This document shows, piece by piece, positions 11,509 to 24,000 of a stretch of DNA of 64,000 nt. The notes beneath the pieces are model-generated. The model saw only the letters and a list, made by a program, of their open reading frames with translations, made no database searches and was not told the DNA's origin. The stretch comes from Mycobacteriales bacterium (GTDB lineage Bacteria; Actinomycetota; Actinomycetes; DATLTS01): NCBI GenBank assembly GCA_035533475.1, contig DATLTS010000025.1:62001-126000 (forward strand). The letters run 5' to 3'. Made by a program: the position numbers and the translations under genes. Every line of letters begins with the position of its first letter. Position 1 is the stretch's first letter.

Positions 11509-14500
11509 CTACCCGCCGAGCGCAGCCGGGCCGAGGAGCGCCTTCAGATCTCCAAACAGGGCCGACGTCGGGCTCACCCGCAGCCGGTCGTCGAGCCGGA
11601 GGACGGTGGCCTTCTCTCCGGCCTGAAGCTGGAGCCTGACCTCCGTCGTGCCCGGGTGGGTGGCGAGCACCTCCTTGAGCCGATCGACGAGCGGAGGAGT
11701 GCAGCGCGTGGCCGGCAGGGTGATCACGACCGGACCGCGCGGAGCCTGGGTCAGGTCGGGGACGCTGACGTCCATCGCGATGAGTTTCGGCACGTCCTCC
11801 CGACGATCGACCCGACCCCGAACGAGCAGGACGGTGTCCTCGGCCAGCTGGTGACCCAGCTGCTGGTAGCACGCCGGGAAGAACATGACCTCGATCGCGC
11901 CCTCGAGATCCTCGAGGGTCGCCAACGCCCAGGGGGCACCAGCCTTCGTGACCTTGCGCTGCAAGGCCGAGATGATCCCGCCGACGGTGACGATCTGCCC
12001 GTCGGTCGCCCCCTCCGCGCTCAGCGAAGCCACCGAGCAGTCGACGGCCTCGGCGAGCAGATGCTCGACACCCAGCAGCGGATGGTCGGACACATACAGG
12101 CCGAGCATCTCCCGTTCATAGGCGAGCAGGACCGGCTTGTCCCACTCGCCGAGGGGGATGGCGATGTCCGGGGCCAGCCCACCGGCCGGCCCCTCCGCCG
12201 GGTCCGTACCGAACAGGTCGTACTGGCCGATTGCCTCCGCCCGCTTCGTTTCCAGACACGCGTCCAGCGCGTCGGCATGGATCTGGAGCAACCCACGTCG
12301 CGTGTGCCCGAGGCTGTCGAAGGCTCCGGCCTTGATCAATGACTCGACGACCTTCTTATTGCAGGCGATGGGCTCGACCTTGCGAAGGAAGTCGGCGAAG
12401 TCGGCGAAACGGCCCTTCCCTCTGCGGGTTCCGATGAGCGAGCCGACGACGTTCTGGCCGACGTTGCGGATCGCGGAGAGGCCGAAGCGGATGTCGCCGC
12501 CTCGAGGGGTGAAGTCCGCGTCGGACTCGTTGACGTCCGGGGGAAGCACCTTGATGCCCATCCGACGGCACTCGTGCAGGTAGACCGCGCTCCGGTCCTT
12601 GTCGTCCTCGACGCTGGTGAGCAGGGCCGCCATGAACTCAGCCGGGTAGCGCGCCTTGAGATAGGCCGTCCAGTAGGAGAGGAGCCCGTAGCCGGCGGAA
12701 TGCGCCTTGTTGAAGGCATAGTCGGCGAACGGGACGAGCACCTCCCACAGCTTCGCGATCGCCCCGTCACTGAAACCGTTCGCGTGCATCCCGGCCGCGA
12801 ACGGCTGGTACTCCTTGTCGAGGATCGACTTCTTCTTCTTGCTCATGGCCCGCCGGAGCAGGTCGGCCTGGCCGAGGCTGTATCCGGCCACCTTCTGTGC
12901 CGCCGCCATGACCTGCTCCTGGTACACGATGACCCCGTACGTTTCGCCGAGCACATCCGCCAGGGGCTGCGCCAGCTCCGGGTGGATCGGCGCCTGGGGT
13001 CGACGGCCGTGCTTGCGCTCCACGTAGTCGATGTGCGCGCCCACGCCCATCGGGCCTGGCCGGTACAAGGCGATGAGCGCGGAGATGTCGTCGAAGTTGG
13101 ATGGCTGCATCGAGCGCATCAGCGACCGCATCGGGCCGCCCTCCAACTGGAACACGCCGATCGACTCACCTCGGCAGAGCAGGCCGTACGCCTCCGGGTT
13201 GTCGAGCGGCAGCTCCTCGAGCAAGATCTGCTCGCCACGGTTCGCCTCGATGAAGCGCAGGCAGTCGTCGAGCACGGTGAGGGTGCTCAGCCCGAGGAAG
13301 TCCATCTTGAGCAGCCCGAGCTTCTCGCACGTCCCCATGTCGAACTGGGTGATCACCGCGCCGTCCGCTTCGCGACGCCAGACCGGGACGTGGTCGGTGA
13401 GCGGGTCTCGGCAGATCACGACACCCGCGGCGTGCACGCCCGCCTGCCGTTTCAGGCCCTCGAGTCCGCGGGCCGTGTCGAGGATCTTGCGCGCGTCCGG
13501 CTCGGACTCGAATGCCGTCCGCAGCGCCGCGGCCTCTTTGAAGCGCTCAGCCCGCTCGGTGAAGCAGTCGGCCAACGACATCTCCCGGCCCATGACCGGC
13601 GACGGCAACAGTTTCGACAGCCGGTCGCCGGCGGCGTAGGGAAAGCCGAGGACCCGGGCGGAGTCGCGAATCGCCTGGCGACCCTTGATCGTGCCGAAGG
13701 TGACGATCTGCGCGACCCGGTCTTCGCCGTAGGTTTCGGTCGCGTAGCGGATCATGTCCCCACGGCGCCGGTCGTCGAAGTCCATGTCGATGTCCGGCAT
13801 GGAGACCCGCTCGGGATTTAGGAACCGTTCGAAGATCAGTCCGTGCCGCATCGGGTCTAGCTCGGTGATGCCGAGGCACCACGCAACCATGCAGCCGGCC
13901 GCGGACCCGCGCCCGGGGCCGACCCGGATACCGTTCACCCGGGCATAGCGGACGAGGTCGGCGACGATGAGGAAATAGGCCGGGAAGCCCATCTCGAGGA
14001 TGACACCGGTCTCGAAGGCAACCTGGCGGCGCTGCTCGTCGCTCGGGCGTCCGTTGGTCCGCCGGTCGAGGCCGCGGGCCACTTCGGCTCGGAACCAGGA
14101 CTCTTCGGTTTCGCCGTCGGGCAACGGGAACCGAGGAAGCAGACGACCCCCGTCGGGCAGGGTGACGTCGGCCCGCTCGGCGATCCGCAACGTGTTCTCA
14201 CAGGCCTCCGGCAGCTCGGCCCACAGTGACCGCATCTCCGCTGGCGACTTGAGGTAGAAGCTGTCCGCCTCGAACCGGAAGCGCGCCGGGTCGGCAAGGG
14301 TTGCGCCGGTCTGCACGCAGAGCAGCACCTCATGGGCGACCGAGTCGGCCTGCCGGGTGTAGTGCAGGTCGTTGGTCGCCACCAGTGGCAGCCCGAGCTC
14401 GCCGGCCAGCTCGATCAGTTGACGCTGGGTCTGCCGCTCGATTGCGAGGCCGTGGTCCATCAGTTCGACGAAGAAGTTCCCGGCACCGAAGATGTCCGCG

Positions 14501-15012
14501 TAGTCCGCTAGCGCCTGCCTGGCCGCCACCGGATTGCCTTGCTGAAACAGCCGGTTCACCTCGCTGCTCGGGCAACCGGATGTCGCGACGAGACCCTCCC
14601 GGTAACTGGCGAGGAGCTCGCGGTCCATCCGCGGCTTGTAGTAGTGCCCCTCGAGGCTCGCCAGGCTGGCCAGCTTGACCAGGTTGCGCCAACCCTGGTC
14701 GGTGACGGCGAGGATGGTCATGTGCGTGTACTTGTCGCCGCGGGTGTCGAAGGCGCCGCCGCGTCCGGTCGCGGAACGGTCGAAACGACTTCCAGGAGCG
14801 AGGTACGCCTCGATCCCCAGAATCGGTTTCACCCCGGCGGCGCGAGCCGCCGAGTAGAAGTCGTAGGCCCCGTAGAGGTTTCCGTGGTCGGTCATCGCGA
14901 GCGCCGGCATCCCGGCTTCCGCGGCGGCGGCGCACAACTCCTTGACGCGGGCCGCCCCATCCAGCATCGAGTACTCGGTATGCACGTGCAGATGCACGAA
15001 CGAGTCACTCAT
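11509..15012 (-). CDS. dnaE1: DNA polymerase III alpha subunit (replicative)
   Basis: Main replicative DNA polymerase, 1167 residues. The N-terminal PHP domain starts FVHLHVHTEYSMLDGAARV and keeps the metal residues (HLHVH, TDHGNLYG), so proofreading may reside in cis, as known for mycobacterial DnaE1. The catalytic aspartates are in MPDIDMDFDDRRR (about residue 425). The finger segment LLRRAMSKKKKS and the helix-hairpin-helix and OB-fold regions follow, including VGGIISALQRKVTKAG. The ATG at 15012 gives the canonical start (MSDSFVHLHVH). This is distinct from the second, error-prone DnaE in the window. Confidence 0.97.
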   Translation of the reverse strand: MSDSFVHLHVHTEYSMLDGAARVKELCAAAAEAGMPALAMTDHGNLYGAYDFYSAARAAGVKPILGIEAYLAPGSRFDRSATGRGGAFDTRGDKYTHMTILAVTDQGWRNLVKLASLASLEGHYYKPRMDRELLASYREGLVATSGCPSSEVNRLFQQGNPVAARQALADYADIFGAGNFFVELMDHGLAIERQTQRQLIELAGELGLPLVATNDLHYTRQADSVAHEVLLCVQTGATLADPARFRFEADSFYLKSPAEMRSLWAELPEACENTLRIAERADVTLPDGGRLLPRFPLPDGETEESWFRAEVARGLDRRTNGRPSDEQRRQVAFETGVILEMGFPAYFLIVADLVRYARVNGIRVGPGRGSAAGCMVAWCLGITELDPMRHGLIFERFLNPERVSMPDIDMDFDDRRRGDMIRYATETYGEDRVAQIVTFGTIKGRQAIRDSARVLGFPYAAGDRLSKLLPSPVMGREMSLADCFTERAERFKEAAALRTAFESEPDARKILDTARGLEGLKRQAGVHAAGVVICRDPLTDHVPVWRREADGAVITQFDMGTCEKLGLLKMDFLGLSTLTVLDDCLRFIEANRGEQILLEELPLDNPEAYGLLCRGESIGVFQLEGGPMRSLMRSMQPSNFDDISALIALYRPGPMGVGAHIDYVERKHGRRPQAPIHPELAQPLADVLGETYGVIVYQEQVMAAAQKVAGYSLGQADLLRRAMSKKKKSILDKEYQPFAAGMHANGFSDGAIAKLWEVLVPFADYAFNKAHSAGYGLLSYWTAYLKARYPAEFMAALLTSVEDDKDRSAVYLHECRRMGIKVLPPDVNESDADFTPRGGDIRFGLSAIRNVGQNVVGSLIGTRRGKGRFADFADFLRKVEPIACNKKVVESLIKAGAFDSLGHTRRGLLQIHADALDACLETKRAEAIGQYDLFGTDPAEGPAGGLAPDIAIPLGEWDKPVLLAYEREMLGLYVSDHPLLGVEHLLAEAVDCSVASLSAEGATDGQIVTVGGIISALQRKVTKAGAPWALATLEDLEGAIEVMFFPACYQQLGHQLAEDTVLLVRGRVDRREDVPKLIAMDVSVPDLTQAPRGPVVITLPATRCTPPLVDRLKEVLATHPGTTEVRLQLQAGEKATVLRLDDRLRVSPTSALFGDLKALLGPAALGG

Positions 15013-15147
15013 GCGGGCGGGGGCTCCTCGAAGCGTCGGCGGGCGGGCTCGGCCGGATGTGGAGGCCGTCCGCACGTTCTAACACGCGCCGGGGACAGTC
15101 TCCGGCGTGTCGCCGAGTCCGCGGTGACCCGGCGTGTCGCCGGCGAC

Positions 15148-15957
15148 CTACGGCACGGTGCGCACGTCCGGGGTCACCCCGTCCGCCGGGAAGGCCCCGT
15201 TGATCTCCGGCAGGATCGGCTGGAAGCCGATGTCGGCGAAGGTGGCGGACGGGGGGGCTGGATCGACGACCCGCACGCCGGCCCCACCGGCCAGCTCCGC
15301 AAGCCGCCCCACCGGCCCGAACGCCGCAAGGGCATAGATGCAGGTGCAGGCGGGGCCGATCCCGTGGGCCTCCGCGAGCAGTGCCCGCACGCTGAGCCGC
15401 AGCGCCGCACGGGACGGTTCCGTGCTCCCCGGCGCGTTGATCTCCGCCGCCGTGTAGCGCGCCAGGGCAGCGGCCCGGGCCGAGATCCCCTCGAGATCGA
15501 TCGGCAACTCGCTCAGCGAGTTCACCTGGATCGGATGCACCTCGGTGGGCAGGCCGGGCACATGCACCCGGACGTAGATCAGCTGGACCCGCAATCCGCG
15601 AGTCTGAGCGAGCAGCCATGAGGGCGACTCGTAGCTGCTGAGATCGATCAGAGCGTACGTCGAGGCGGCCGGAGCGCTGGCCAACAGCGCGCGGAGCCGA
15701 CCCGAGGCGGCCTGCGCGTAGTTCCCCACGGACTCTCCGGTGACCGGTCCCACGAAGGCGTTCACCAGTTCGGTCCTCGGCACGGCCGGGGGAGACGCGC
15801 GACTCGCCGTGACCGCCCCGAAAGCCGCCAGCACCGCGATCGCCGAGCCGCCCACGAGCCATCGACGGCTGGGCCAGCGAACGCCGAGCACCCGCCGCAA
15901 CCGGAACGCGACCCAGGGGACGACCCGCTCGTCGAGCGCCGCCAGACGCCCGGTCAC
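15148..15957 (-). CDS. hypothetical protein with one N-terminal membrane segment
   Basis: A 269-residue protein that I do not recognise. It has a cytosolic basic start, a single hydrophobic anchor ([19 protein letters not shown], about 34-52) and then an extracytoplasmic domain of about 210 residues. That domain contains [37 protein letters not shown], a CTC pair in [16 protein letters not shown], and VRVVDPAPP. The GTG start overlaps the rluD-like gene by 4 bp, so it is translated with the lspA-rluD operon. It precedes dnaE1, with a 135-bp gap that could hold the dnaE1 promoter. The context gives no clear job. Confidence 0.75.
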   Translation of the reverse strand: MTGRLAALDERVVPWVAFRLRRVLGVRWPSRRWLVGGSAIAVLAAFGAVTASRASPPAVPRTELVNAFVGPVTGESVGNYAQAASGRLRALLASAPAASTYALIDLSSYESPSWLLAQTRGLRVQLIYVRVHVPGLPTEVHPIQVNSLSELPIDLEGISARAAALARYTAAEINAPGSTEPSRAALRLSVRALLAEAHGIGPACTCIYALAAFGPVGRLAELAGGAGVRVVDPAPPSATFADIGFQPILPEINGAFPADGVTPDVRTVP

Positions 15958-16874
15958 GACTCAGCCCGGACCTTCGCCAGCGCCGCCGCGAGATCGGTCG
16001 GCCAGGGGCTGGTGAACTCGAGCGGGCGTCGGTCCCGCGGGTGCGCGAAACGGAGCCGCGAGGCGTGCAGCCACTGCCGGGTGAGGCCGAGTCGAGCGGC
16101 CAGCTTGGGATCCGCCCCGTACGTGGCATCCCCCACGCACGGATGGCGCACCGCGGCCAGATGCACCCGGATCTGGTGGGTCCGTCCCGTCTCGAGCCGA
16201 ACGTCGAGCAGCGATGCCGCCCGGAACGCCTCCACCGTCTCGTAGTGGGTGACGCTTGGCCTGCCACCCGCAACGACGGCGAACTTGTAATCATGGTTGG
16301 GGTGCCGATCGATCGGGGCATCGATCGTCCCGGACAACGGATCCGGGTGACCCTGGACGAGGGCGCCGTAACGCTTGTCGACGGTCCGCTCGCGAAACGC
16401 CGTTTTCAGCTCGCGGTAGGCGAGCTCGCTCTTCGCCACCACCATGAGGCCCGTCGTGCCCACATCGAGCCGGTGCACGACGCCCTGCCGCTCGGCCGGG
16501 CCCGACGTCGCCAATAGGTACCCGGCGGCGGCCAGGCCCGAGGTGACGGCCGGACCCGTCCAGCCCGGACTGGCGTGCGCAGCCACGCCCACCGGCTTGT
16601 CCACGACAACCAGGTCCGCGTCGTCATAGACCACCACGAGCCCGGCCACCGGCTCCGCTGCCCGCGGCGCCACGGCGTCGGGAAGATCGATCTCGAGCCA
16701 GGACCCGCCCAGCACCGGGTCCGACTTCGCCCGCGCCGCCCCGTCGACCCACACGTCCCCGGCCGCCACGAGGCCGGCGGCGGTCGTTCTCGACAGGCCG
16801 AACATCCGGGCGAGGGCCGCGTCGAGCCGAACCCCGTCGAGCCCGTCGGGAACCGGCAGGCTGCGCCGGCTCAC
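15954..16874 (-). CDS. rluD: RluD-type 23S rRNA pseudouridine synthase
   Basis: A 306-residue RluA-family enzyme that converts uridines in rRNA to pseudouridine. An S4-like RNA-binding domain occupies about residues 1-75 ([31 protein letters not shown]). The catalytic domain has [13 protein letters not shown], the active-site motif [16 protein letters not shown] (catalytic Asp about 137) and [14 protein letters not shown]. It lies directly after lspA with a 4-bp overlap, the same pairing as in mycobacteria and many Gram-positives. Assignment to RluD rather than another RluA subfamily member is inferred from context. Confidence 0.92.
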   Translation of the reverse strand: MSRRSLPVPDGLDGVRLDAALARMFGLSRTTAAGLVAAGDVWVDGAARAKSDPVLGGSWLEIDLPDAVAPRAAEPVAGLVVVYDDADLVVVDKPVGVAAHASPGWTGPAVTSGLAAAGYLLATSGPAERQGVVHRLDVGTTGLMVVAKSELAYRELKTAFRERTVDKRYGALVQGHPDPLSGTIDAPIDRHPNHDYKFAVVAGGRPSVTHYETVEAFRAASLLDVRLETGRTHQIRVHLAAVRHPCVGDATYGADPKLAARLGLTRQWLHASRLRFAHPRDRRPLEFTSPWPTDLAAALAKVRAES

Positions 16875-17476
16875 CGCTCGGGCCCCCCCGGTTGCGCCCG
16901 TCTGGAGGGGACGGTCCGGGTGCCGTCGAGGCCGACGCCGCGCATGGCCAGCAGCACGGCGAGCGCGCCGCCGACCACGATTGCGCTATCCGCGAGATTG
17001 AAGACCGGCCAGTGCGGCAACTGGATCCAGTCGACGACGTGTCCTCGAAGCGGACCGGGAGCCCGGAACAGCCGATCGCCCAGATTGCCCGTAGCCCCAC
17101 CGAGGAGCAACCCCAGGACCACCGCCCAGGGAACCGACCGGAGCCGCCGGGCGGTGCGCAGAATGGCAACGATCACCGCGACGGCGATCACCGAGAAAAG
17201 CAGGGTGGCGCCAGTCCCGATGCTGAACGCCGCGCCGGCGTTTCTCGTCTCGGTGAGCGTGAGGAATCCATCGAGCAACCGGATCGGAGGCCTGTTGGAC
17301 AGGGCGGCGACCACCAGGGACTTGCTCACGACATCGGCGGCGAGCACGCTCGCAGCGACGGCCGAAAGCAGCCACACCCGTCGGTGCCGCCCCCGACCGG
17401 CGCCGTCAGCTGACTGGTCTCCGTCGACGACGGGACCGGTCAGCGGCGTTCCTCGCGTTGCTTGCATGTCACGCAT
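16871..17476 (-). CDS. lspA: lipoprotein signal peptidase (signal peptidase II)
   Basis: Membrane aspartyl protease that removes signal peptides from lipoproteins after lipidation. It has up to 201 residues with four membrane helices. The conserved segments are [19 protein letters not shown] (first catalytic Asp) and [13 protein letters not shown] (second catalytic Asp). The start is uncertain: ATG 17476 overlaps the upstream TraR/DksA gene by 37 bp, ATG 17467 by 28 bp, and no strong Shine-Dalgarno favours either. The first 30 residues are polar and unlike the family, as in other actinobacterial LspA proteins. Confidence 0.93.
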   Translation of the reverse strand: MRDMQATRGTPLTGPVVDGDQSADGAGRGRHRRVWLLSAVAASVLAADVVSKSLVVAALSNRPPIRLLDGFLTLTETRNAGAAFSIGTGATLLFSVIAVAVIVAILRTARRLRSVPWAVVLGLLLGGATGNLGDRLFRAPGPLRGHVVDWIQLPHWPVFNLADSAIVVGGALAVLLAMRGVGLDGTRTVPSRRAQPGGPER

Positions 17477-18114
17477 AGCGTCGCACGGGGAAACGCCTGC
17501 AGGCGCGCCTTGCCGATCGGGTTACCACAGTTCTCGCACACACCGTAGGTGCCATTGTCGAGCATCTGCAACGCCCGCTCGACCTGCGCGAGCAGGTCCC
17601 TACTGTTGTTGGCGAGCGAGAGTTCATGCTCCCGCTCGAAGGTCTTCGTGCCAGCGTCGGCCTGATCGTCACCCGCCCCTTCGCCGGTGTCGCGCTGCAG
17701 GGTGGCCCAGGACGACTCCGCGTCGGAGATCTCCCCGCGCAGCACCGCCGCCTGCTGGTCGAGCTCAGCGCGGATCTGGGAGAGCTCCTTCGCAGTCCAG
17801 GCCTTCTCGGTCGGCAGGACGGCGGGGGCTACGCCCGCCCGGGCGTTCGAGGGTTTGGCGCTCGGCCGTGGGGGCGGCGCCTTCTTGACCGGGGCTACCT
17901 TCTTGACCGGGGCTACCTTCTTGACCGGGGCCGCCTTCTTGACCGGGGCCGCCTTCTTCGCGGGGGCTACCTTCTTGACCGGGGCTACCTTCTTCGCGGG
18001 GGCCGCCTTCTTGACCGGGGCCGCCTTCTTCGCCGGCGCCCGAGCGGCCGTTTGCTCGCGCCGCGGAGCGACCAGCTGACGGATCCGCCCGCTGATACCC
18101 CGTTGTGCGGCCAT
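17440..18114 (-). CDS. TraR/DksA-type zinc-finger protein with Lys/Ala/Pro repeat arm
   Basis: A 224-residue protein in three parts. Residues 1-22 form a short basic start. Residues about 23-80 are a low-complexity arm of alternating AKKAAPVKK-type units. The rest is a DksA/TraR domain with a coiled-coil (WTAKELSQIRAELDQQAAVLRGEISDAE...) and a C-terminal four-Cys zinc finger, [26 protein letters not shown]. DksA-type proteins bind RNA polymerase through its secondary channel; whether this one does is unknown. The arm resembles histone-H1-like tails and probably binds nucleic acid or rRNA. ATG 18114 was chosen since residues upstream are unlike the family. It precedes lspA and overlaps it. Confidence 0.88.
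   Translation of the reverse strand: MAAQRGISGRIRQLVAPRREQTAARAPAKKAAPVKKAAPAKKVAPVKKVAPAKKAAPVKKAAPVKKVAPVKKVAPVKKAPPPRPSAKPSNARAGVAPAVLPTEKAWTAKELSQIRAELDQQAAVLRGEISDAESSWATLQRDTGEGAGDDQADAGTKTFEREHELSLANNSRDLLAQVERALQMLDNGTYGVCENCGNPIGKARLQAFPRATLCVTCKQREERR
17881..18034 (-). repeat. 18-bp tandem repeat encoding the Lys/Ala/Pro arm
   Basis: About eight and a half copies of an 18-bp unit (forward strand consensus CTTCTTGACCGGGGCTAC, with variants CTTCTTCGCGGGGGCC) lie inside the TraR/DksA-type gene. Each unit encodes six residues of the KKxAPV type. Copy number is likely to vary between strains through slippage. Confidence 0.9.
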
Positions 18115-18240
18115 CGTCCTCGCTCCTCTGCGACCGGACCAGCTCGCGATCTTGAGGGTCGCAGGATAGGACTCCAATCCGGCTGCGGCAACGCGGCTCG
18201 CCGCTCGATCCCGCACCTTTGGCCTCGGGCCCGCTAGGCT

Positions 18241-21660
<3,420 letters not shown>

Positions 21661-21776
21661 CCCGGGCAGGAACCACCCGTTTGGCGGAGTCAAGTTCGGC
21701 ATTCGCCGGTGCCGATGCTTCCGGTGGCGGCAGTTGGCTGCTCCGAGCGGAGCAGTGGAAGCCACGGGAGGACCAC

Positions 21777-22241
21777 GTGACCCTGTCTTTGCTCAGCAAG
21801 CCACCGGCCAACCTCAAGCTGGCCGCCAACGTCGTGGCCATCCCCGCGCTGGCCAGCCAGATCCGGCCGGCTCTGGTCCTACCGGAGCGGCAGACCCGGG
21901 CGCTGCTCGATGCGGCAGCTCGCGAAGACGTCGGCGTCGGCGGGGTGTTCGCGGCCGGGCCGGCCGGGATCCAGGTCTGGAGCGGCCCATTCAACGGCAT
22001 CGGCGGCACCAAAGGCGCGGCAATGCACCTCGGCTCCGTCGACTGGAGCTATGACACGCCGGTCCGGCACTACGCCACGATCTACCGCTGCATGGTGACC
22101 CAGGAGGGGATCGACCGGGGGGAAACGACCGCGTCGATCCTCGGCCGAGTGCTCGCGCTCACCGGTCTATCGGTCGAAGGCGACCGACTCCAGCTGGCTG
22201 TGCCCCCGCCCCGGGACCCGTTCCGTCGGCCCAGCGACTGA
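21777..22241 (+). CDS. hypothetical protein
   Basis: A 154-residue soluble-looking protein that I do not recognise. It begins VTLSLLSKPPANLKLAANVVAIPALASQIRP and contains GAAMHLGSVDWSYDTP and RHYATIYRCMVTQEGIDRGETTASILGRVLALTG; it ends in a Pro/Arg-rich tail. The GTG start is well supported by GGGAGGACCAC just upstream. It follows ileS by 116 bp on the same strand and ends 6 bp before the convergent membrane-protein gene. No catalytic motif or membrane segment is evident. Confidence 0.7.
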   Translation: MTLSLLSKPPANLKLAANVVAIPALASQIRPALVLPERQTRALLDAAAREDVGVGGVFAAGPAGIQVWSGPFNGIGGTKGAAMHLGSVDWSYDTPVRHYATIYRCMVTQEGIDRGETTASILGRVLALTGLSVEGDRLQLAVPPPRDPFRRPSD

Positions 22242-22247
22242 CCCCGA

Positions 22248-23090
22248 CTACGCCTGGCAGACCCCGCACGGCTCGTAACCCTGGCGTCGGGCGACCGCCT
22301 TCGTGAGTTCGACCGCGTCGACCGCACCCCGTACGTACCGGCAGTCGGCCTGGTGGAACTTGCCGCGGTCCGGGATCACCACCACCGTCGCCACCCGGCG
22401 GGCGGGCGCCGCCGCGGGCGCCTTCTTGGCCGGTGCCCGGGCCGGTGCCGTTGCTGGTGGCTTTGCCGGTGCTTTTGCGGGTGCCTTCGCGGGTGCCTTC
22501 GACACGGACTTCGCAGGTGCCTTCGCGGGTGCCTTCGACACGGACTTCGCAGGTGCCTTGACCCGAGCTTTCCCGGGAACCCGGCCCCTCGACGGGACCG
22601 CCGGTGCGACGGCAACCGGTTCGTCGACCTCGTCGTCGGAGTCCGGACGACAGATCCCACACGACTGGTAGCCCTCGGCGCGCGCTGCCTCGACGGTAGT
22701 CGACTCGCTCGGTCGGCCGGAAAGGAATCGGCAGCCCGCCGCGTGGTACCGGGGCCGGCCCGGGATTACGAACACCTCGCCCTCGCTCGGCACCGCCGGG
22801 ATTACCCGGGTGATCTCCTCGACCGGCGTGAAGGTACTCACCGTGGCGGGCTGCACCGGGGTCACCGGGGCAGTGGCGAGGCCGCCTGCCCGGCGCTGGC
22901 GGACACCGAAGAACAGGCCGCCTACCCGGCGCTGGCGGACACCGAGGAACAGGAACAGGAACGACACCAGGCTGACCCCGATCGAGGCGTAGATCAGCGC
23001 CAGCCCGCCGCTGAGGATGAGCCCCAAGACAAGAAGCACCAGCGCGACCAGGCAGAGCGCGCCGCTGATGACGATCAATTCGACTCCCAA
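22248..23090 (-). CDS. membrane protein with two Cys-rich HxxxC-CxxC modules and an Ala/Lys/Pro linker
   Basis: A 280-residue protein of unknown role. Two N-terminal helices (about 4-55) are followed by a tandem duplication (VRQRRVGGL then VRQRRAGGL). The rest carries two copies of a small module: VFVIPGRPRYHAAGCRFLSG...AEGYQSCGIC (about 103-145) and VVVIPDRGKFHQADCRYVRG...RQGYEPCGVC (about 240-279). These match the His/Cys module seen at the ends of some secreted nucleases and lipoproteins, where one His and three Cys probably bind a metal. Between the modules lies a linker of KAPAKAPAKSVSK repeats. It is downstream of wag31 and could be a wall-associated protein, but that is inference. Confidence 0.8.
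   Translation of the reverse strand: MGVELIVISGALCLVALVLLVLGLILSGGLALIYASIGVSLVSFLFLFLGVRQRRVGGLFFGVRQRRAGGLATAPVTPVQPATVSTFTPVEEITRVIPAVPSEGEVFVIPGRPRYHAAGCRFLSGRPSESTTVEAARAEGYQSCGICRPDSDDEVDEPVAVAPAVPSRGRVPGKARVKAPAKSVSKAPAKAPAKSVSKAPAKAPAKAPAKPPATAPARAPAKKAPAAAPARRVATVVVIPDRGKFHQADCRYVRGAVDAVELTKAVARRQGYEPCGVCQA
22480..22551 (-). repeat. 36-bp direct tandem duplication in linker
   Basis: Two identical adjacent 36-bp copies (22480-22515 and 22516-22551). They code for the KAPAKAPAKSVS part of the linker between the two Cys modules of the surrounding membrane protein. Confidence 0.9.
22879..22950 (-). repeat. 36-bp direct tandem duplication after membrane helices
   Basis: Two adjacent 36-bp copies (22879-22914 and 22915-22950) differing at two positions. 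They encode the FFGVRQRR(V/A)GGL duplication just after the second membrane helix of the Cys-module protein. Confidence 0.88.
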
Positions 23091-23159
23091 GGGGGGCGGA
23101 CGGACACCGCGGGCATCCTATTCAGACCACCGGACGGACAGCCGGGCGTGCGGCGGACG

Positions 23160-23963
23160 TCAGCGCAGCGGCGGGTCCTCGTGGCGCTCATCGATGTCCG
23201 TCGTGTCCGTGGTGGACGGCCCGGCTTCCCGCGGCGGCCCGGCCTGCGGCGGGGCAGTGAACGGGCCCCGCGCGGGCGGGAGCGGAGCCGGCGTCGGTGG
23301 CGCGGCGGCCGGGGCTGGCGGGGCGGTCGTCGGTAACGTGGCCGGTGGGGCGGCCGGTGGCTGCGCACCGAACGGCCCGGGCGGTCCCCCGGCCGGCGGC
23401 GACGGCTCGACCACCCGAGTCTCCAGGTCGCGGAGCTGGGACTCGAGATAGGCACGCAGCCGGGTGCGGTACTCGCGCTCGAAGTTGCGCAGCCCCTCGA
23501 CCTGGGCAGCGAGCTCCGCGCGCTGGCGGGACAGCCCAGCCAGCTCAGCGGCCGACCGGTCCCGGGCCTCCCGCTCCACAGTCGCGGCCCCAGCGCGCGC
23601 CTGGCCAATGATCTGCTCGGCCTCCGCCCGCGCCTGCGCGACCGCCTCGTCGGCGGTGCGCTGGGCCAGCAGCAGGGTGCGCAGGGCGGCCTCCTGCCCC
23701 GTTTGGTCGGCGGTGGCGGCGGGGGGCGGCGTAACCACCGGCGGGGGCGGGGGCGCCGGAGGGGGCGGCCCGGCGGCCGGAGGGCCGGCGGGCTGGGGAC
23801 CGGCCGCGAGTCTGGCCCGCAGATCGGAGTTCTCGGTGGTGAGGCGCCGCAACTCGGCTTCGACCTCGTCGAGGAACGCGTCGACTTCGTCCTCGTCGTA
23901 ACCCTTGGCGAACCGGGTCTCGGAGAAGCGCTTGTTCTGAACGTCCTCAGCCGTCAACGGCAT
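23160..23963 (-). CDS. wag31: DivIVA/Wag31-family polar growth protein
   Basis: Polar scaffold that directs cell-wall growth at the poles in actinobacteria. The 267-residue protein has the DivIVA membrane-binding start LTAEDVQNKRFSETRFAKGYDEDEVDAFLDEVEAEL (1-40), a Pro/Gly-rich linker (about 55-85) and a long Ala/Glu/Arg coiled coil (about 90-175). It ends in an extended Pro/Ala tail (about 185-267) that is longer than in Mycobacterium Wag31. It is the last canonical gene of the dcw region, after sepF and yggT, which is its usual actinobacterial position. Confidence 0.95.
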   Translation of the reverse strand: MPLTAEDVQNKRFSETRFAKGYDEDEVDAFLDEVEAELRRLTTENSDLRARLAAGPQPAGPPAAGPPPPAPPPPPVVTPPPAATADQTGQEAALRTLLLAQRTADEAVAQARAEAEQIIGQARAGAATVEREARDRSAAELAGLSRQRAELAAQVEGLRNFEREYRTRLRAYLESQLRDLETRVVEPSPPAGGPPGPFGAQPPAAPPATLPTTAPPAPAAAPPTPAPLPPARGPFTAPPQAGPPREAGPSTTDTTDIDERHEDPPLR

Positions 23964-24000
23964 GGCTCACACCTCGGTTCGAACGAAGGAACGCTCGGCC

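Noticed and set aside
11489-11872. Longer deacetylase start in the upstream open frame
   Set aside because: That stretch overlaps dnaE1 and is Arg/Gly-rich; the GTG at 11488 with GGAGGT is far better.
17881-18034. 18-bp repeats as a CRISPR-like array
   Set aside because: No spacers; repeats are coding and give a regular Lys/Ala/Pro arm.
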